NCBI GenBank assembly: GCA_013153675.1
Contig: JAADEA010000132.1
Span: 1 to 9,115 of the forward strand
Direction: 5' to 3'
Origin: Campylobacterota bacterium
Lineage (GTDB): Bacteria > Campylobacterota > Campylobacteria > Campylobacterales > Sulfurovaceae
DNA length: 9,115 nucleotides
Numbering within the stretch: position 1 is the first letter of the stretch; the number at the start of each line of letters is the position of its first letter. Shown here piece after piece: positions 7,436 to 9,115 of this stretch. The notes beneath the pieces are model-generated. The model was given only the letters and a program-made list of their open reading frames with translations, made no database searches and was not told where the DNA came from. Both the position numbers and the translations under genes were made by a program.

Positions 7436-7903
7436 ATGCCTTTTAAATATAAGCTTTTAAATATGTTCAGGGAGTTTTTGGTTTATCATAGCCACTCCCT
7501 GGAGTTTAGAGCAAAATTAATTACTCTTATGGTCCTCTCAGATGATAAGATAAGTGAATGTGAAGAGGAGATGATAAAAAAAATTGCCCACAAAATCTAT
7601 CCAAAAGATTACAATAGAGCAGAAGTTTTAGTTGAGACTGTTCATGAGTATTACGAAAAGATTAAAACTCAAAATAATTTAGATTATGAGAGTTTAATAA
7701 CAGAAATTATAAAAGATTTAAAGCAAAAACCAAGATTTGTTCAAAAAATAGATACAAATCTTTTAAGAGAGTTTGAGAAGTGTCAAACAAATGAGGAGGA
7801 GAGGATTTTTCAAGAGAGAATTATAGAGTTTTTAGAATATCTAAAAAAAGAGTATTCTCAAAAGGGGTTAAATGAAAAGCTACAAATTTTTAATAAGCGG
7901 TAA
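7436..7903 (+). CDS. TerB-like helical protein of unknown function
   Basis: The 155-residue protein appears entirely alpha-helical, soluble and highly charged, with no signal peptide or membrane helix. Residues about 22-55 have the pattern of TerB/DjlA N-terminal-like domains: a hydrophobic helix (AKLITLMVLS), an acidic turn (DDKIS), then an acidic helix (ECEEEMIKKIA). In TerB-family proteins the acidic residues at the turn can bind metal. The family name comes from tellurite resistance, but most members have no proven role in it, and none is claimed here. The start at 7436 lies 10 bp after the pckA stop with a weak GTGAG upstream; a later ATG at 7464 is a possible alternative. Its end overlaps the acylphosphatase gene by 32 bp. 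The domain call is from pattern only. Confidence 0.6.
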   Translation: MPFKYKLLNMFREFLVYHSHSLEFRAKLITLMVLSDDKISECEEEMIKKIAHKIYPKDYNRAEVLVETVHEYYEKIKTQNNLDYESLITEIIKDLKQKPRFVQKIDTNLLREFEKCQTNEEERIFQERIIEFLEYLKKEYSQKGLNEKLQIFNKR

Positions 7904-8150
7904 AGTTCAACATGTCTATTATAGAAAATATACCTCAGAGGCTCTAAGAGATAGGGGTTATGTGGGATATGTTAAAAATTTAGATGATGGAAGAGTGGAG
8001 GCTGTTGTAAGAATAGAAAATGATGATCAACTAAAAGAGGTTTTAGAGATATTAAAAAAGGGCTCTCCTGCAAGTAGAGTAGATAATATAGAGATAATTG
8101 AGTTAGATAGTGATGATATAGTAAATAATAGTTTTGAAATTAGATATTAA
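7872..8150 (+). CDS. Acylphosphatase
   Basis: This small cytosolic enzyme hydrolyses acyl phosphates such as acetyl or carbamoyl phosphate to the acid and phosphate. At 92 residues it is the standard one-domain size. The phosphate-binding loop GKVQHVYYR (10-18) supplies catalytic Arg18, and VKNLDDGRVE (34-43) supplies catalytic Asn36. The loop has His14 where many members have glycine; the family pattern tolerates this, so activity is expected. The ATG lies 32 bp inside the end of the TerB-like gene, in a different frame, with AGGGG (7863-7867) as its ribosome binding site inside the upstream coding sequence. Translational coupling is therefore likely. The physiological substrate is unknown. 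Confidence 0.9.
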   Translation: MKSYKFLISGKVQHVYYRKYTSEALRDRGYVGYVKNLDDGRVEAVVRIENDDQLKEVLEILKKGSPASRVDNIEIIELDSDDIVNNSFEIRY

Positions 8151-8159
8151 AGGATAGAA

Positions 8160-8369
8160 ATGGCAAGTGGATGGGGATGTCAACACCAAATTGCATTAGA
8201 GGGGAGAGAAGATTGGTGTAAGTTGTTAAATCACAAATGTGAGCCAGGATGTAAGGGGTGTGTATTATATGGAGTAGCTCTATTTTCTGTGGAAGATACT
8301 CCATCAAATAAAGCTTTTGAAAGAAGAAAAGTAAAAAAAAGAGATGATAATCCTCTAAAAAATAGATAG
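8160..8369 (+). CDS. Small cysteine-rich protein, probable metal or Fe-S binding, function unknown
   Basis: The 69-residue protein has five cysteines (7, 20, 27, 31, 34) and nearby histidines (9, 25). The cluster C-x6-C-x3-C-x2-C at 20-34, together with Cys7 and His9, is typical of a metal or iron-sulfur ligand set rather than a disulfide-rich secreted protein; there is no signal peptide. The second half, after about residue 45, is basic and hydrophilic (FERRKVKKRDD), probably disordered and possibly nucleic-acid binding. The start is convincing: AAAGGA (8149-8154) overlaps the acylphosphatase stop and sits five bases before the ATG. It is the last gene of the pckA run. I do not recognise a named family, and the metal-binding role is inferred from cysteine spacing alone. 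Confidence 0.7.
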   Translation: MASGWGCQHQIALEGREDWCKLLNHKCEPGCKGCVLYGVALFSVEDTPSNKAFERRKVKKRDDNPLKNR

Positions 8370-8382
8370 CAACTTAAGTTGC
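8369..8382. promoter_or_regulatory. 14-bp perfect palindrome, candidate operator upstream of the rhodanese gene
   Basis: GCAACTTAAGTTGC is its own reverse complement. It begins at the last base of the cysteine-rich gene's stop codon and ends near the -35 region of the next promoter (-10 at 8405-8410). A second shorter palindrome, TTAATATTAA (8384-8393), follows directly. As RNA it could form only a five-base stem with a TTAA loop and has no T-run after it, so an operator for a dimeric regulator fits better than a terminator. No regulator gene is nearby. Confidence 0.4.
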
Positions 8383-8435
8383 ATTAATATTAAAAAAAAT
8401 TCAATATAATGGTGCCACAAATTTAAAAGAAGGAG
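8380..8435 (+). promoter_or_regulatory. Rhodanese gene promoter and ribosome binding site
   Basis: A consensus TATAAT sits at 8405-8410, with an AT-rich -35 region and at best a poor TTGCAT (8380-8385, 19-base spacer). Transcription would start near 8416, giving a short leader. AGGAG at 8431-8435 is six bases before the ATG at 8442, an optimal arrangement. Together they suggest that the downstream gene is well expressed from its own promoter. Confidence 0.6.
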
Positions 8436-8441
8436 AAGAGA

Positions 8442-8846
8442 ATGAAACCTACTCAATTTGAAGAGAATGTTATAGAAAGAATTAAAGAGCAAATAGAATT
8501 TAATAAAGAAAAGCCAGAGCTTGGAAATGTAGATCTTCAAAAAGGAATTGAACTTTTAAAAGAGGTAGGAGCTATATTATTAGATGTAAGACCTCCAGCA
8601 AAAGTTAGTGGAGAAAATGCAGAAGAGGCTGATATTCCAAATGCTTATTATACTCCATATCCAGAGTTTACTGAGTATATCGATATTTTACCAGATGATA
8701 AAACAACTCCAATTGTAGTTGCTTGTTTAAAAGGATGGTTTGCAAATAGAGTAAAAGCATATTTAGAAGTGTTAGGATTTGAAAATGTATTTGTATTTGG
8801 AGGAAACATAGAAGATTGGATTGCTGCTCATAAGGCTCACGGTTAA
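8442..8846 (+). CDS. Single-domain rhodanese-like sulfurtransferase
   Basis: This 134-residue cytosolic protein has one rhodanese domain after a charged helical N-terminal extension of about 28 residues. Family elements are LLDVRPP (46-52, the CH2A-like region), the hydrophobic strand IVVACLKGWFA (91-101) with active-site Cys95, the following helix ANRVKAYLEVLGF, and the closing FGGNIEDW (119-126). Rhodaneses carry sulfur as a cysteine persulfide between donors and acceptors; the acceptor here is unknown. The loop after Cys95 (LKGWFA) is unusually hydrophobic and has one Lys, in place of the Arg/Ser/Asn-rich loops of many rhodaneses. The gene has its own promoter and a downstream hairpin terminator, so it appears monocistronic. 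Sulfur metabolism in a Campylobacterota host is a reasonable but unproven setting. Confidence 0.88.
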   Translation: MKPTQFEENVIERIKEQIEFNKEKPELGNVDLQKGIELLKEVGAILLDVRPPAKVSGENAEEADIPNAYYTPYPEFTEYIDILPDDKTTPIVVACLKGWFANRVKAYLEVLGFENVFVFGGNIEDWIAAHKAHG

Positions 8847-8853
8847 TTATACT

Positions 8854-8884
8854 TTCCCCCTGAAGGGGGGGAATATCTTCTTTT
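8854..8884 (+). terminator. Probable intrinsic terminator after the rhodanese gene
   Basis: TTCCCCC (8854-8860) pairs with GGGGGAA (8867-8873) in a seven-base GC-rich stem, standing out in an AT-rich background, with a TGAAGG loop. It starts eight bases after the stop codon and is followed by a T-rich but interrupted tail, TATCTTCTTTT (8874-8884). The interrupted T-run makes it a moderate rather than ideal terminator. Confidence 0.65.
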
Positions 8885-8894
8885 AAAAATTTTT

Positions 8895-9115
8895 ATGAAA
8901 AAAGATCTAAAAATAAATATAGATTATTATGAGAAAAACTGGAAGAGTTTAATTGATCAATATGAAAAAGCAAATCCTACTTATCTTCATAGTCTCTTAT
9001 TAGAATATACCAACAAAGAAGATTTAATTTTAGAGCTTGGATTTGGAAGCGGAAGAGAACTTAATTTTTTATATAAGAAAGGGTATAAAAATCTTTTTGG
9101 AATTGATGCCTCTTT
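8895..9115 (+). CDS. Class I SAM-dependent methyltransferase, N-terminal part (cut by window end)
   Basis: Seventy-three codons are visible before the window ends, and the frame is still open. Residues 44-53, LILELGFGSG, match motif I (the glycine-rich SAM-binding loop), followed by a helix and LFGIDAS (67-73), whose Asp is the expected post-II residue that contacts the SAM ribose. The preceding N-terminus (YYEKNWKSLIDQYEKANPTYLHSLL) is a helical cap as in small-molecule methyltransferases. The substrate cannot be told from this part. The start is chosen as the first ATG after the terminator; no clear ribosome binding site precedes it (upstream is CTTTTAAAAATTTTT), so the start is less certain than the family. 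Confidence 0.75.
   Translation, partial: MKKDLKINIDYYEKNWKSLIDQYEKANPTYLHSLLLEYTNKEDLILELGFGSGRELNFLYKKGYKNLFGIDAS

Noticed and set aside
7436..7903. Calling this gene a tellurite-resistance determinant
   Set aside because: Only a TerB-like fold pattern is visible and no other ter genes are nearby, so the phenotype cannot be inferred.
7872..8150. Inactive acylphosphatase because of His in place of Gly in the phosphate loop
   Set aside because: The known family signature allows His at this position, and both catalytic residues (Arg18, Asn36) are present.
8355..8540. Open frame antisense to the rhodanese promoter and 5' end
   Set aside because: The translation is a Leu/Phe/Ile-rich product of reading AT-rich DNA backwards and it crosses the promoter of a real gene.

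Overview
This AT-rich window of ordinary bacterial housekeeping genes most resembles a Campylobacterota (formerly Epsilonproteobacteria) genome, possibly a Nautiliales-like or related chemolithoautotroph. That placement is inference. It rests on base composition, the short one-domain MetF divergent from serB, very tight gene packing, TATAAT-type -10 boxes with poor -35 boxes, and the overall look of the proteins. No rRNA or marker gene is present to settle it.

Left edge (1-228): this is the one clearly abnormal stretch. Bases 1-49 and 180-228 form a perfect 49-bp inverted repeat around a 130-bp unique segment. Read on the plus strand, bases 1-51 encode the last 16 residues and natural stop of MetF. 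They are followed by a well-formed ribosome binding site and the first 25 codons of a second gene, which then folds back into metF in reverse. The minus-strand metF (181-1104) therefore loses its natural stop and reads into unrelated sequence. The best explanation is a foldback chimera or assembly-graph hairpin at a contig end, although a true inverted rearrangement cannot be excluded.

Middle (1105-5755): a divergent promoter region separates metF from a plus-strand run of serB (phosphoserine phosphatase), an ABC-type half transporter overlapping serB by 11 bp, uppP (undecaprenyl-diphosphatase) 13 bp later, and a DEAD-box RNA helicase after a short gap containing a stem-loop. Folate one-carbon metabolism (MetF) and serine synthesis (SerB) are metabolically linked, because serine supplies the one-carbon units that MetF reduces. 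The ABC exporter and UppP suggest a cell-envelope pairing.

Right half (5756-8369): a candidate extended -10 promoter precedes pckA (ATP-dependent PEP carboxykinase). A closely packed run follows: a TerB-like helical protein, an acylphosphatase overlapping it by 32 bp, and a 69-residue cysteine-rich protein of unknown function. These four look like one transcription unit.

End (8370-9115): a single-domain rhodanese-like protein has its own strong-looking promoter, a 14-bp perfect palindrome upstream and a hairpin terminator downstream, so it is probably monocistronic. The window ends inside a class I SAM-dependent methyltransferase gene. No tRNA, rRNA, CRISPR array, insertion sequence or phage gene was seen, and no gene-free stretch longer than 300 bp exists apart from the chimeric left edge. 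I did not find a convincing new multi-gene system. The items most worth checking are the left-edge inverted structure, the cysteine-rich small protein, and the palindrome at the rhodanese promoter.
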